This document shows, piece after piece, positions 25,301 to 37,700 of a stretch of DNA of 64,000 nucleotides. The number at the start of each line of letters is the position of its first letter. The stretch's first letter is position 1. This DNA comes from Ricinus communis (taxonomy: Eukaryota; Streptophyta; Magnoliopsida; Malpighiales; Euphorbiaceae). The DNA is taken from contig NC_063256.1 of assembly GCF_019578655.1 (NCBI RefSeq), positions 2,914,001 to 2,978,000 of the forward strand. Direction: 5' to 3'. Under the pieces are notes generated by a model. It ran no database searches and was not told the origin of the DNA. It worked only from the letters and a program-made list of their open reading frames with translations. Both the position numbers and the translations under genes were made by a program.

Positions 25301-26112
25301 CAAATGCCTCTCCAACCCCCTCATCGGTTTCTTCTCTCTTGACTCCTCCATCTAATGCCCAACCAAATGAAAAAAGGAAAACAAGACCTTCCTTTTTAGG
25401 TAGGAACTGTTTCACTCCAGAATCCAGGAGAAAGGTAGCAGATGAGACGGTTAGAGAGCTTCAACAAAATGTCAAGGCATTAGAGGCAGAGATTGAGAGA
25501 ATGAAGAAAGATCATGCTTTCCAGTTAAAGCAGAAAGATGATCAAATTCGCGAGCTTTCTCGAAAGAGTGACAAACCATCAGGAGTTTCAGGAGCAAAGA
25601 GGGTAGTCACTAGGGCTAGCTTAAGACCAAAGGAATCAAACATTGGTGAACTGAAGAGTCCAAGCCATCGTTTTCGATCACCAATTCCAACTGCGAAGAA
25701 ACGAAGCTTTTGGGACATAACAACAGCTAACAGCCCATCTGTGGCTACACTAAATGGAAGGAAAACTAGAAGTCATGTGATTGTAGAACCTGCAGCAGCT
25801 CCGTCCATGCTTCTTCAGGTATAGTGACTGACCTCTCATTATGTCCCCTATATCATAAAATAAAAATAAAATAGAAAAGAAAGACTATATACCAGTTCAA
25901 AGAGGTTTGAACATGCAACTATGCTAACAAGAAAAGACCGCAAAGCTATCCATGGACATGGGCAAGCACAAATATTTTATTTTTATGAATATGAGTTTCT
26001 TTTTCTGCAACTGATGCAGCTTGCATATCCATGTTTCTGGTTTGTGTTCCTTTTTGGACCACACATCGTCAATTGCATCATTCAGCCAGGTTTTGCTCGT
26101 CAAAGACCCTGA
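22312..26112 (+). CDS. KIN8A: Kinesin-8 family motor protein, KIN-8A-like
   Basis: Seven exons: 22312-23168, 23699-23972, 24264-24314, 24428-24520, 24620-24985, 25144-25818 and 26086-26112, all GT-AG, giving 780 residues. The N-terminal 210 residues are low-complexity apart from LRNPHHGLKEKMKALTLLYE. The motor domain runs from about 213 (RISVFVRLRPM) to 545. The P-loop GATGAGKT is at 306-313, switch I NETSSRSHA at 414-422 and switch II DLAGSE at 450-455, all intact. A coiled coil follows (about 555-590 and 640-690), then a basic tail. The motor should hydrolyse ATP and move on or depolymerise microtubule plus ends, the known activity of kinesin-8. The last exon has only 27 nt (PGFARQRP-stop); if intron 6 is retained, the protein ends one residue after LLQ. 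The N-terminal motif favours KIN-8A over KIN-8B. Confidence 0.92.
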
Positions 26113-29099
26113 TGATACTTTGAAGTAGCAATATAGCAAGACGAGGAAGCAATACAAAACGAAACCAAATAATTGGAAGGTGATTAAAAAAGAAAAAGCA
26201 TGAAGATAACAGTGTTCATCAGGTGTGCTTTTTTATCTGTTCCTGAGACATCCTCTGCTCGAGCTGGCGGTTTGACATGGAAGAAACAATTATGCTTTGG
26301 CAAGTGGTGATGGTGGTTGATCATTGTTTTCCTGTACTAGTCTGTTGTGATCGACAAAGTCTTACAGAAGAAATTGTGCTAGTTATTACGTTCAACTTTT
26401 TTTTTTTTTTCTGAAATTGATTCCTCCCGTTCATCAAGTACATACTCCCAGAAATGAGTATTTATTCATCCTTTGTCCAACTCTTACTGTATGGAAAAGA
26501 AATCATTTATATTCCATGTCACCCTGAAGAATCAACATAAAAAATCAGTTGATTTAAGTTTCATGAGCTACAATTCATTTCTGTTTGGGAGCATCTATAA
26601 ACAGTAGAATTGGCCAAATTTGTTATTTCAAGCTACTCCTTTCTTGCTCTCACTGCTGATATGTTCCATCTGTCGGGTAGTATTTCAGAAAGATAATATT
26701 CCAGAATGCCTAAGAAAGAATTTTATTTTATATACATGCATCCTCTATTTAGCTTGTAAAGAGCCAAATGGCGGCACTAGAGCCGCATGCTCAAGAATCA
26801 GGCCAAAAGTCTAATTATAATGGAAATCAATAGATTACTCCGAGATTGTTTGCCTGAACAATCAATCTGTCGAGTGATATTATAAAAAATTCTTTTCAGA
26901 TTTTAAGCATGCCTCAGGTTTACCTTGTTTTTCAATTTTGGCTAAAACTATCATTTAAGAATTCTACACAAATGTTACTTTATTGCTGGTTTTGAAAATA
27001 TCAAGAATTGTTTTTGACCCATAAGCACCTTTGGAAATATCAAGTAGCAGCTTTTTCCTCCTTTCAGTTATTTTAGGATATGAAAGACATTATATCAGAC
27101 ATATATGAAAAAGCCAGAAGCCATTTGTGATCCTGTCATCTGCAGAAAATCCTATTTTACTATAGAATAAGGGAAATGAAGCCCTCGAAAGTCATATATA
27201 TCAGCTCTTTGATTTCCCTGTCCAACCTAACATCTCTTCATATTTTTCGAGAAGCTATTTTATAGTTCTCTTGTGACAGCAAAAAATTACATTATGGACA
27301 CAAATTTAGGTGCAGTTTGGCATGGGAACTTTCATTACATCTTTCGGCGACGTGTCCAAACCAACTTGACCTAAATTTATAGAAAGGGAGAAGGGTTGGT
27401 CACAAATTCCCTTGTCACGTCAAATCCTAAATCTGATTGCAATAGCACTTCCCCACAAATCGCCATTTTAAGTATATACTGCATTACTTATATTAGAAGG
27501 AACGTTCTGGTTTTAGGAAGAGTTTTATTTTATTTTTAATCCTTTTAAGTGGGCATGTAACTACTTGCAGATACTGAATACTTTGTCGTATTTATTATTC
27601 TCCCCCAAGTGTCACTCAATACATAAAATTAAACTGTACAGAACAAAATAGAAAGTTGGAGAGTCACTTGGATGTTTTGGATCTAACCAGTGTACCACTG
27701 GACCAACACTACATTTTCTTGATAGTATTTTTATTTTTTGGAGAGTCACTTGGATGTTGACAGACGGCAAGTGAGCTATTACCCAAGAAGTGATTGGTAC
27801 TGTTGCAGTACTCTTTCTCAACTTTTTCAACCTATTTCGAGTATGGTACTGAAATAGCTCGGCAGATGCACCTTTGGCGCTGCAAGGTTAGCTCGGCTGG
27901 ACCACTTTGGCCCTAACTAGATTCATCTGATCAAGCTGATTTTTGTGCCCACATGATTAAACTCCAGCAATGTCTGTCCTGATATCTTAAGGACAAAGTT
28001 TTATCCATCATTATTAGGGACTGTATCTTACAAGCTTGATCTAAGTTTTTGACACCTTGCTTTGCAGGTTAAATATATAGTCCACATCACTGATAGAACA
28101 TTCCACCTTCTCTTGTTCTCTTTAATTTCTAACCCTATTGATATATGTTGTCTGTTACCATCACAATCAAATTTTACATCTCCTAGTTAAGCTTTGCTAC
28201 TGGCCAGTGATTCTTCATGACCAGTACTTAACTTTTGTCTCATGGCACCTTGGTGTTTGGTTAAAAGATCACTAGGAAAGGTGTACTTAAGAAAAATTTA
28301 GTATGACCACTTGTCATCTGCTTGCCACATAAAAATGTGAGTTCACAAAGATGGTGGCTCTGCATTTTCTTCGAAAATCGATGGAGAGTAACAATAAGTA
28401 ATGCTATATTTAACCGGAGAATTAGGGTATGCAGACCACTTTTTACCCCATACTGAAGTAATATCTATCTTTACCATAGAATACTGGTAAAAGCAGCATG
28501 CTGTACCTCTGCAATATAATCTTTATTTGTTCTTGATGTGCATTCAGAACAGCCTTCCTTACCAGGCCAAGTACCTTTTTTTTTCCTTGCATAATCAATA
28601 TAAAACATATAATGATACACTAAAAAGTTAGCTTGTGTAGATTCTTCAGTCCTTAATTTATACGAAATCTTTACTGCTTTTGATACTGTATGGTACCATT
28701 TAATAGTGATTGTGAAACTTTCTTTCCTACTCACTGGTATACTTCCCACTTTCTCTCAAACCAAACAAAATATAAATGCTGTTGCTTTTACCCTTTTCAA
28801 GGGCTGGTATGATATCTAAATTTGATCCATTTTTTTCCATCCCCATTAAATGCAAAGGTACCAATATTGTACAAAGTAGACATATCATATGCAGATTCAG
28901 ACAATCTCACATGACAGTTGGAGTGTTACTTCACACAAGTAAATACACTATGTATAAGTAGATCTTCAAATTTTTCCCTCATACAAAAACATTAAATAAT
29001 CATTTTAAGAGGTGTTTCTTTTTCTAATATATATATATATAACACGCTCACCGTGTGCATGTCGTCTGCATTATTTATCAATATACTTACACTGAGAAT
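26113..29099. other. Intergenic, 3 kb, downstream of KIN-8A
   Basis: The first few hundred bases are the probable kinesin 3' UTR. A 19-base phrase (GGAGAGTCACTTGGATGTT) occurs twice, at 27658 and 27740. The small open frames here have no recognisable features. A TA run lies near 29027-29040. Confidence 0.45.
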
Positions 29100-29333
29100 T
29101 TAATATGTAGATGGTGCTAAAGACCATTTTTGGTTCCATTGATTGCCTGCCATTTTAAGATCCCAAAATCCAACTCCACCCAGAATTCTATTTTCTTTTT
29201 CTTCTTTTCCTTTGAAGTGGGCATGGACCATGTTACACACTAGAGCGGCTATAAGCATAAACAAAAGAGGACATCCAATAGGTACAGAGACAAGAGAGGT
29301 GGCAATGTAGCGAGTAGGAGGGTCTATACACAT
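29100..29333 (-). CDS. Possible small membrane protein (77 residues), unrecognised
   Basis: An uninterrupted ATG-to-TAA frame with ordinary codon choice lies in a stretch that is otherwise noncoding. Residues 10-38 are hydrophobic (ATSLVSVPIGCPLLFMLIAA...) and look like one membrane span or uncleaved signal. A charged KGKEEKEN stretch then leads to a Trp/Asn/Lys-rich tail. Upstream on the minus strand is a CT-rich leader with a TATA-like TTTATA about 100 bases away. I do not recognise a family. A chance ORF is possible, but its composition is more protein-like than that of neighbouring frames. Confidence 0.35.
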   Translation of the reverse strand: MCIDPPTRYIATSLVSVPIGCPLLFMLIAALVCNMVHAHFKGKEEKENRILGGVGFWDLKMAGNQWNQKWSLAPSTY

Positions 29334-32126
29334 GAGTTATAGAGTTTTAGAGAAAGTATTAATGGGAGAGGGGCAAGGCAACTTTAGGGCTTTTAGGCAA
29401 AGTTTGCATTCAGTGGAGTGGAGTAATTATGGTATAAAGCAATGTGGCCTTTGCTTTATGTATAGCAAACAACTTTTGAATCTTTTGAAGAATGATTGAG
29501 CAGATGATGCAAAATTAAAAACACAACCTCGATTTCTGCGCTTGTTGATTATCTTAACGGATTCTTTTTTTCTGTTTTTTTTTTTTTGGTCCTAGCTGTA
29601 ATCCACACCATTATCTGTTTATATTGCCACTAACTCCCTTCCCTTTCTTTTCTTTTTTCTTTTCCTTTTTCCTTTTTCTTCCGAGCTGATGTAGCATTGT
29701 TCGGTTGCTCTCACAGGATACTATTATGGTAGATCTCACATGCTTCGGTGTGAGTTATATGAATTACTCTGCACTATTAATGCGCGTTTCACGGATAAAA
29801 TCCGCCCCTCTATTGAAAAACATATAAATGAGATGGTAATTTAATTTAACTAAAATTTTGAATATTTTTCTAGTATATATAATCTAAAGTTAGTATAGTG
29901 TGTGTCGGATAGTACTCTTACGGATGACTAAATACTCTCTTAAGGATTTAAACGCAGTTGTATACTCAAGATTCAAACTCAAAGTCTTGGTTAAGTTAAA
30001 AAAGACTCTTATCATCTCATTTATGCACTCTTGGGTAGTTTTGAATTTAAATTTTAAGTACACAACAGTATTAAAAATTTTGAACGTGTCAAACCAGAAT
30101 TAGACGAAGATATATAGCTCGGAGGCGTAGAACAAAAATTCGTTTATTCACATCAAGCTTTCGCGGGGCTCATTCAAGACTTACTCGAATTATTATTCAA
30201 CAAAAAATAAAAGCTTTGACTTTGACCTATCGGGATAGAGATAAATAGAAAATGAATTTTTATCGTTTGTGGGTCACTCGGATAAATGCAGTAATTTGCA
30301 AAAATAAGATATCCTTTAGTTATAGTAGATTAATAAATAATCTGTACAAGAGAGAGTACTTCTTAATCATAAAATACTTGCACAAATAGCTATATTAAAT
30401 AGGAATCGGTACACTTTAGATTACTATCTCATAAGAAATCCATTGCATCAATTGGATGTATTATTAAGCGGATAAGAAGTTTGAAGTCGGAATCTCCTAT
30501 ACTAAGGTGAAGTATCATATAAAACATTATTAGTTTGGATCTCACACATAAACCTGGCGGATAGAAAATTAGAACCTTAGAATTTCCTTTTAATATCCCA
30601 CACTAAGGTTGTCCACTTGCTTTAGTCCTCTTTTCTTTTTCTGTTCAGAGATAGGAGAAGTGGATTAGCGATGACGATAAAGCCTTGAAACTAGGAGAAA
30701 TGGATCCATCTGCAATAATCAGAGACTCTATAGCTTCATATTATAATTATCTAATCATCTAAATGAGGCATTTTAACCTTACTTAGGAAGTGAAGAGATT
30801 CAAAAGAGAAAACATAATTCGAATCTACCTAATATCTGAAGAGTCACACCATTAGGCTAAAGGCCTCAAGAAACCCTTTTCGAAGCTGACCATAATTCCC
30901 ATGTGAAAGGGTTTATTTTTCTTTACTTTACCTTTTTTTTTTTTTCTCTTTTCTTCAATTTCATTCAAAAATTTAAGATCTTAATAGTGAAGCTTTGAGA
31001 TTTAGCAGAAGAATCAAATGACATGGTAAGAAAAGGCAGTCAACAAATGACAAAGTTCTATTCAGCTGTCAGGAACTCTATATTTTGTGTGTATTTTTTA
31101 ATTTATTTTCCTTTAGTTGTTTTTGCCCTTTATCCTTTGCTTTTGATGACTTCTATGATTAGGCTTTAATAAAAAAATAAAAATTCTTGGGATCAATCCA
31201 CACAGAATTTTTGCACCCAAAAACAATCATTGGAACATATTACACTTTTGGACCAAATGCTGAAAATTTCATTATGAGATAGATATATGAACATGTATAA
31301 TTGCCATAATATCCTAGCAGAGTAGGATGATTAAAAGAAGTTAAAGAAAAGATACTAGACTTATCATTGATGAACTCAATTTTTCCCCTCAAAGAGAAAC
31401 AGAAAGAAAAATCAGTCCCTAATGACCAATTTTTCTTTCCCATCAAAAGTTAAAAGGAGAACTCATTTCATTTTAAATTTGGACTCATAGGTATTTGTTT
31501 GTTTGTTAATGGCTTATCTAAATGAAATCATCCATAAAGTTCAATCTATTGGACATACGAATGCAACATAAGCAGATTACAGACCATTTCTGATGCATAA
31601 TTTTCAGGTGTGATTGAGAATAGACACATTCAGATAATTCCACCAAACAACTTGATAGATTTTGCAGTGCTCCTTGTTTAGTCCTGTTTTTCTTACTATT
31701 TTTCCATTCTTGAAGGAAAAAAACTCCACAAAGGAAAAAATTATTGTAGCATAGAAAAATAGAAAGATACTAAAACAAAATAGGAAGACATTCATAATTG
31801 CATTAGTCTCCTTGTCTCATCACTTAGTAAAGGATTAAAGAGAAAACTATACATATACACCTTCATGACCCCACCTATCCATCATGTTCTACTGTATTTG
31901 CCCCCTCCACCTAAATCTAACAAAATACAAGTAAAGCCCCCACTTTTTTTCCCCAATTTCTCAAAAGGAGAAAAAAGAAAAAGAAACAAACAGAAGTCCT
32001 GAAGAACTAGACATCCATTTTCATGATTGATTCTTCAAGAACTAAATAAGTATGACTAACTTACTATTCCAAAATCATTTAAAGAAAAAGAAAAATAATA
32101 AGGAATATGCAAGTAACCCAAAGACT
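29334..32126. other. Intergenic, 2.8 kb, with repeat-like stretch
   Basis: About 29736-30620 has the flavour of a decayed transposon. It contains phrases common in plant repeats, such as GATTCAAACTCAAAGTCTTGG and TCTTATCATCTCATTTATGC, but no coding domain or paired termini were found. The rest is AT-rich. The last 75 bp are probably 3' UTR of the MIZ1-like gene. Confidence 0.4.
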
Positions 32127-32897
32127 TTAGACTCTAAGCAGATAGACACTAAGCTCAGGAGCTCCATTGCTGTCAGGATTCATCATATAGAAAGCCTCAG
32201 AATCTCTAGACCCAACAATTCTTTCAAATTTAGCTCTCATGTACATGATTTCACCATCAGTCCCAGGCTCAGTTGCAATCCCTGGCAAAACACCAGCGCC
32301 CATTGAAATAGGCTCCACAGCTTTCAACACCTTCCATTCTTTAGGCCCACACTCTCTCCTTGTTGCAAAACCACATTTCTTCCCGTTACAGTAAGTCCTC
32401 CACATTGGCTCTTCCAACAATCTAACTGCTTTCTTTTCTTGATCTTCTTTCTCTTTATCACACTCCAATGCAATTCTAACCAACCCAGATGCCATTTCTC
32501 TAACCAATCCGCTAATTGGTGTAGCAAGCTCTATGAGGAAAGCTGGAGGTGAATTGGGATCTCTTTGAAATGCAAAATGAACATGACCACGGCGATAGCC
32601 GAAAAGGGTGCCTACAACCCGAGGCCCGAGCCCGTGTGGTAGGCTAGACCGGTTCTTGCCAAAGGCTGCAAGAACAGACCGAAGTCTAGCAACTGCTACT
32701 GCCGGTAGCTTCTTCTTCGGGGTTAACAGAGCAGCATGGTTTCTTGCATTTTCTTTTTTGTCTTCCTCATTAGTAGTGTTTGAGGAGGACTTGTTAAAGG
32801 TTGGAACATCGTCATTTTCAGTTCCAATTTTTTTGGTCCAGTGGAAGTGTCTCTTGGAGGAAGTGGAGGAGTCTTGATGAGAGGTTCTAGTGGCCAT
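32127..32897 (-). CDS. MIZU-KUSSEI 1-like protein (DUF617)
   Basis: A single intronless exon encodes 256 residues from ATG at 32897. The N-terminal 75 residues are Ser/Thr/Asn/Lys-rich and variable. The conserved DUF617 domain begins near 80 (RLRSVLAAFGK) and includes GTLFGYRRGHVHFAFQRDP, LIELATPISGLVREM, EEPMWRTYCNGKKCGFATRRE and the C-terminal GEIMYMRAKFERIVGSRDSEAFYMMNPD. MIZ1, the founding member, is needed for root hydrotropism and is associated with the ER membrane; most paralogues have no known role. The nearest Arabidopsis counterpart by gene neighbourhood is At5g23100 (inferred). GA-repeat tracts lie in its upstream region (33155-33174, 33243-33266). A TATA-like TATAAG lies at 32955-32960 on the minus strand. 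Confidence 0.93.
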   Translation of the reverse strand: MATRTSHQDSSTSSKRHFHWTKKIGTENDDVPTFNKSSSNTTNEEDKKENARNHAALLTPKKKLPAVAVARLRSVLAAFGKNRSSLPHGLGPRVVGTLFGYRRGHVHFAFQRDPNSPPAFLIELATPISGLVREMASGLVRIALECDKEKEDQEKKAVRLLEEPMWRTYCNGKKCGFATRRECGPKEWKVLKAVEPISMGAGVLPGIATEPGTDGEIMYMRAKFERIVGSRDSEAFYMMNPDSNGAPELSVYLLRV

Positions 32898-33154
32898 GAG
32901 AGAGTAGTAGTGGGTTTTCAGTTTGAGAAAGAAAAAATAATGAGAAGGCTTCTCCTTATAGATGGTGGGTTGGTTGGAATGAAGGAAGGGGAGAAGGGAG
33001 ATTCTTCATTCTTGCAGTTTTTTTTTTTTTTAACAATCTTTTATTGATTTGTGGGGCATCAGTGTTATTCTTTGTTTCTAGCCCTTGTTGTGGAGTAAGA
33101 TCAAGAGAATCCTGACAAAAGAAACATAGGTTGTCCCACCAACTGATTTAGGAA

Positions 33155-33174
33155 TGAGAGTGAGAGAGAGAGAG
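33155..33174. repeat. GA microsatellite (GAGA-type) upstream of MIZ1-like gene
   Basis: GAGAGTGAGAGAGAGAGAGA is read directly. In plants such tracts can bind BBR/BPC GAGA factors; its role here is unproven. Confidence 0.8.
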
Positions 33175-33242
33175 ATTTGAATAATAAAGAAAAGGAATCA
33201 AAGGGGACAGTAAGTGTGTAATTTCACTTTCTTGTGGGGGCA

Positions 33243-33266
33243 CAGAGAGAGAGAGAGAGAGAGAGG
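33243..33266. repeat. Second GA microsatellite upstream of MIZ1-like gene
   Basis: About twelve AG repeats lie 70 bp further upstream than the first tract. Same caveat about function. Confidence 0.85.
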
Positions 33267-34133
33267 ATTTGCTTGACTGACTCTTTTGACTTGAATACAA
33301 AAGCAGTAAAAGCTTGGCAAATTACAACCCACGAAAGAAAAAGGAAAACAAATACAACACCATTCAGTTCATGCTAGACAAGCTCACACAGAAGCCAGCA
33401 CAATGTTTCTTCTCCCTTGTCTTCCCAGGGTTAAACGTGCTTCAGGCCTATGTTGGGTTCAAAACAGTAATTTGGTTGATGAGTCTACATTTCACCAACC
33501 TAGGAACTGGCACCTCATTTTCCTGTGGGACCCTTTAAATTTTGTCTCTCCCAGCTGCATTTTCTTTTTTTCTTTTTTTTTGGGTTAGAGTTTCATCAAA
33601 AATTGACACATCGCTAAACCGTTGGGTCCCACCCGTCCCAGTAGCACCGCACCGCAGCTTAAGAGCAGAGCAGTTACATTAACGACATAACGACAATGGT
33701 GGCGTTGCGAGCCTATACAGTGGGGTTACCGTTTTCCCCATCGGTGGTTCAGTACCGCACGGCATGAATTGTTGGAGAAGACAGATTTTCTTTGAAATGA
33801 TGCCCCTGCCAGACTTGACAAAAGGATAAGATTGTTGGTTGATTGGTTAATTGCTCACATTTTCATTAATTCAAGTAACTAAGTTGTCGTTTATAGAACA
33901 GTCACTATACTGAATCACTATTATAGTTCTGAAACATAGACTAATTTTGGACGAACTTGCGCTAATTACATTGAGTTATAGACATCATGATCCATAAGTT
34001 GAAGTACAAATCGAAGTGTGCATATCCACATAGGCCAATGATTTTTGTACAATATATAAGAGATTAGATGCACAAAACGTGACGAGTCAAGGATGCTTGC
34101 CTATGATTTAATAAAATAAAAGACCTAAAAAGG

Positions 34134-34673
34134 TTAGCTCTCTAAACTTCCATCAGTTTCTGGTTGCTTAGGCGCAATAGCCCCTCCATTCATTCTTGCC
34201 CGTGCCTCGGCGAACATCCTTTGTTGCTCGGCAGCCGCTTCTTCCTCGGTCATCTCAGCTCCATTGCTCCACTTACCACCTTTTAACGAGTCCTGCTGGA
34301 AGGCATCCACAAGAATGTTGTCAGTTAATATATTTCAGGCTGCACTAACAAACTTATTTCTCAAACGATCTAGGGTTAACACGTAATAGGAAGTGCCAGA
34401 AAAAACTCTCTCTTATGCTTTTATGTCAGAGATTAAGCAAAAGGTTAAACCAGACGGATCAAGTGCCATTGCAGTTTTTTCATCATTTTGTTGTGTTAGT
34501 GAGATCTGATTCCAAAATCCTTTTCTGCTAAAGTCAAAAGCAAATCAGAACAGGAAATGGAAATGATGAATTACCATTGTCTCAAGCTTGTGTTGCTCAT
34601 ATGCAGCATAGACCTCCTCGATGTACTCTCCAAATCCAAGAACCTGATAAATCAAAGAGGAATCAGAATACAT

Positions 34674-34711
<38 letters not shown>

Positions 34712-37700
34712 ACCCTAAACATGATAATAGCATAATGATTTCATCAAAACAATTTGTGCATTCCTAACATCAAGAATGCAAACTAATAATTGGTTGAGTC
34801 TTGAGATTACTGTATGGAAGTCAATGAAAATTGGTCATTAATTCCAGAAAACATTAATTTATTCCTTATAAAATTAAAAATTGAAGTCAAATGAATAGCT
34901 ATTGCAGCCCTGCATTCTTTTATTATCCTCCTTATAATCAAAGGAGCTGCTACCCAAACATGACAAGGTGAAAATTAAACATAATAAAATTGAGTATTTC
35001 ATATAAACTAATAGAGCGGCATCACTATGTAATTGCCAAAGACATGCAGTCTAACAATTTAAGGGCCAACAAAGGGGTTAGAGGATGCTAAGGGTTTGAT
35101 AGATTTCAGGGAGTATAACATTCTTGACAACAAAAGATTTCTAAAGAAAGGATAAATTAACTGATCATGTGTAAAAATCACACCATAATATGCTGGCAGA
35201 CTAGAACAGGAAGTTTTTACAATATAGATCAGTATGTGACAAAGTACAAGAACTTAGGCGTATGACATCAAACCCAGACAACAAAGAGGGAAGGGAAGAG
35301 GTAAAGAACAGATTAGTCACAAACCTCTAAGGCCTTGAGTACATGCTCAGGGGCAATCGTCCGCTTCTCCTCTCTACTGCATACTTCATTGGACTCTGAT
35401 GATACAAGGTTTATAAACTCTGGAAAGGGATCATTTCTTTAGTTCAAGTAAAAGACAAACTGCGCATCTATGATATAACTTGTGACTGCTCAGTCTTCCT
35501 AGATATTCAAAAATCTAGACAGATATTCAAAATCAAGTGATTCAAAAGAAAAGAACAATATGAAGTAGAATTTTATTAAAGATTCACATTTACTGGTTAT
35601 CATAAAATTATAGATATCCTAACAGTCAATGGAAACAATATTGAATAAAACAGAATAATGAAACTAAAGCACTTTCACAAAGTCCTGAAAGGGCTCTATC
35701 CAATGCATTCTAAATTTAGTTGTCTGCCGTATCATATGCCGATTGAGTGAGTTTCATACCCAATTCAGCAATTTGTGTGAGGAGAAAAAAATCAAACACA
35801 TAATTAGTTGAAATGTATAAGCACTTGAATATACATTCTTCAAAAGAAATTATGGTGGTGCAAACCAATTAAAAGTGAATTGCAATTGGCATCCTACTTC
35901 TCTTTCCAATGTCAGCATCTATGTAGCTGAGCTTAGGCCTCATTCGAATTTAGGTCTTCTAAAAGAATCTAGGGGTTTTACATTCTGTGAATATGGTCAA
36001 GCTCCAATACTGGTTATGCAAATCAAACCCATGGAATTAAAAGATATTTTAGAATTAGAAAGAGGAACAAGTTTATGGAGTCACTCATCTAATAAAAATG
36101 AGGAATTTCACTGGATAAAGTATTTTGGACCCATAGATTGTTTCTCAAGTTTCTCAATGAAATGATGGATGCTAGAAGATCCATTATACATCCACTTGAC
36201 GAAATCCATAAAAGAAAACCTATTGATCCTTAAAATTCATAATGTTCAAAGTTTAATCAGTTTCTTGACCAAAATAAGTTTTCTGTTTCATAAGAAGAAA
36301 GTAAAAGTTAGTTTTACATTACTGTGCTAATAACATACTGAAAAATTATCTCCAAAAACATACCATATAGAACAAACAACATAATATAATAGCTGACTAG
36401 TTTAAGTATATAATTATGGAACATTTTTGTGTTGTTAAATGTGCGTTCAGCTCCGGCCTGTAGGAGATTTAGTGCACTAGAGAGTTAATCAGCAATATAG
36501 GGAATTGAAACAAATAGCTGTAAGGAAATTTCCGAAGATATCAAATTTCCGGTATCCCTCTGCAGGGAAATAGGTTAATGGGAATGATGTTTGTTCCAAT
36601 ATATTTATAAATTATGACCCCGTCTGACTTGGGAGCCCTAAATCCCACCTCTCTGTCTCTTGGAGTGCACACGTGCACATGTGCATGTGTGCCCACCGCC
36701 CCCCGGATAAGGATTGCACTTCAAGCAGCTGGTCTTGGAAAATTTGGACTATCAAAAAGATTTAAATCTCATAAAGAAGCATAGAAGATAAGTATGAAGA
36801 CAATATGCTTTGGTAATATTAAGCCAAAATAATATCTCTCTCAATTCCTCAAAGAAAAAACGTGCAGCAAACTAGAAGCTTATAAACCATTTCTCTCTCT
36901 ACAAAGAAAAATATTGCAGAAACCTAGAGGCATATAAACCATATCACAACACTTATACATAAGACAGTTCCTAGATAAGAAGCTAATAATGTGGGACATG
37001 AAAAGTTACACCAATAACTTTGCCACTCAGCCAGCACTTTTTCACACTATCATCCACAAGAAGAAGAAAAAAGCGAAGATGAAAGAACCCATAAGGGGTA
37101 TCAAGCAGATAACAAGTCAAAAGAATATTTCAAAGCCATACAAATCAACAGGAAGAAGATCATTACTGACATATATATAACAAATAATGCAAATAATTCG
37201 AGCTAGATAAAGGCTCAAAACAAAATAAAAATACTCACCTACACAACACTCTATCAGAAGATCTTGAGCATCTCTTGCAACACGAACATCTGGAGGTAAC
37301 ATCTCTTTAATAATTTTGGTCATAGTTGCTGAAACCAAAAATTAATAAGTAAAAGATGGATCAAATGAAAATATTAAAAGCATTATTCATTGCATTGTTT
37401 GGACATCAAACACAGTTCACAATTGAGCATTATCGCAAACCATCACCAACCAACAAAAAATATTTCCTCTGTCACATCCATGCATTTATGCTATAATTTG
37501 AGGAAACAAACAGTGACAACCACCTACAATAATCAAGAGCTAGATAAAAGCTTATGCATGTTTTTTCTTTTTTTTTTTTTTAGACATAAGTACATGATGA
37601 ATTTCAGTTATACAATAGCAGCTAACATCACCAAAAGCAAAATAAGCTCCAAAATAATAACTTGAGTTAAGGCAAAAACTTGTGTTAGCATGCAGTAAAG

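Larger units (their letters stand above)
32898..34133. other. Intergenic between MIZ1-like promoter and Dr1 3' end
   Basis: Contains the upstream region of the MIZ1-like gene with two GA microsatellites and a T-tract near 33020. The right part is the probable Dr1 3' UTR. No further genes are seen. Confidence 0.5.

Noticed and set aside
27658..27760. 19-base direct repeat as possible transposon ends
   Set aside because: Only two short direct copies 82 bp apart, without inverted termini or a target duplication.
35875..36165. 96-codon frame inside Dr1 intron 2
   Set aside because: No domain or signal, and the start lies in AT-rich intronic sequence. Likely chance.
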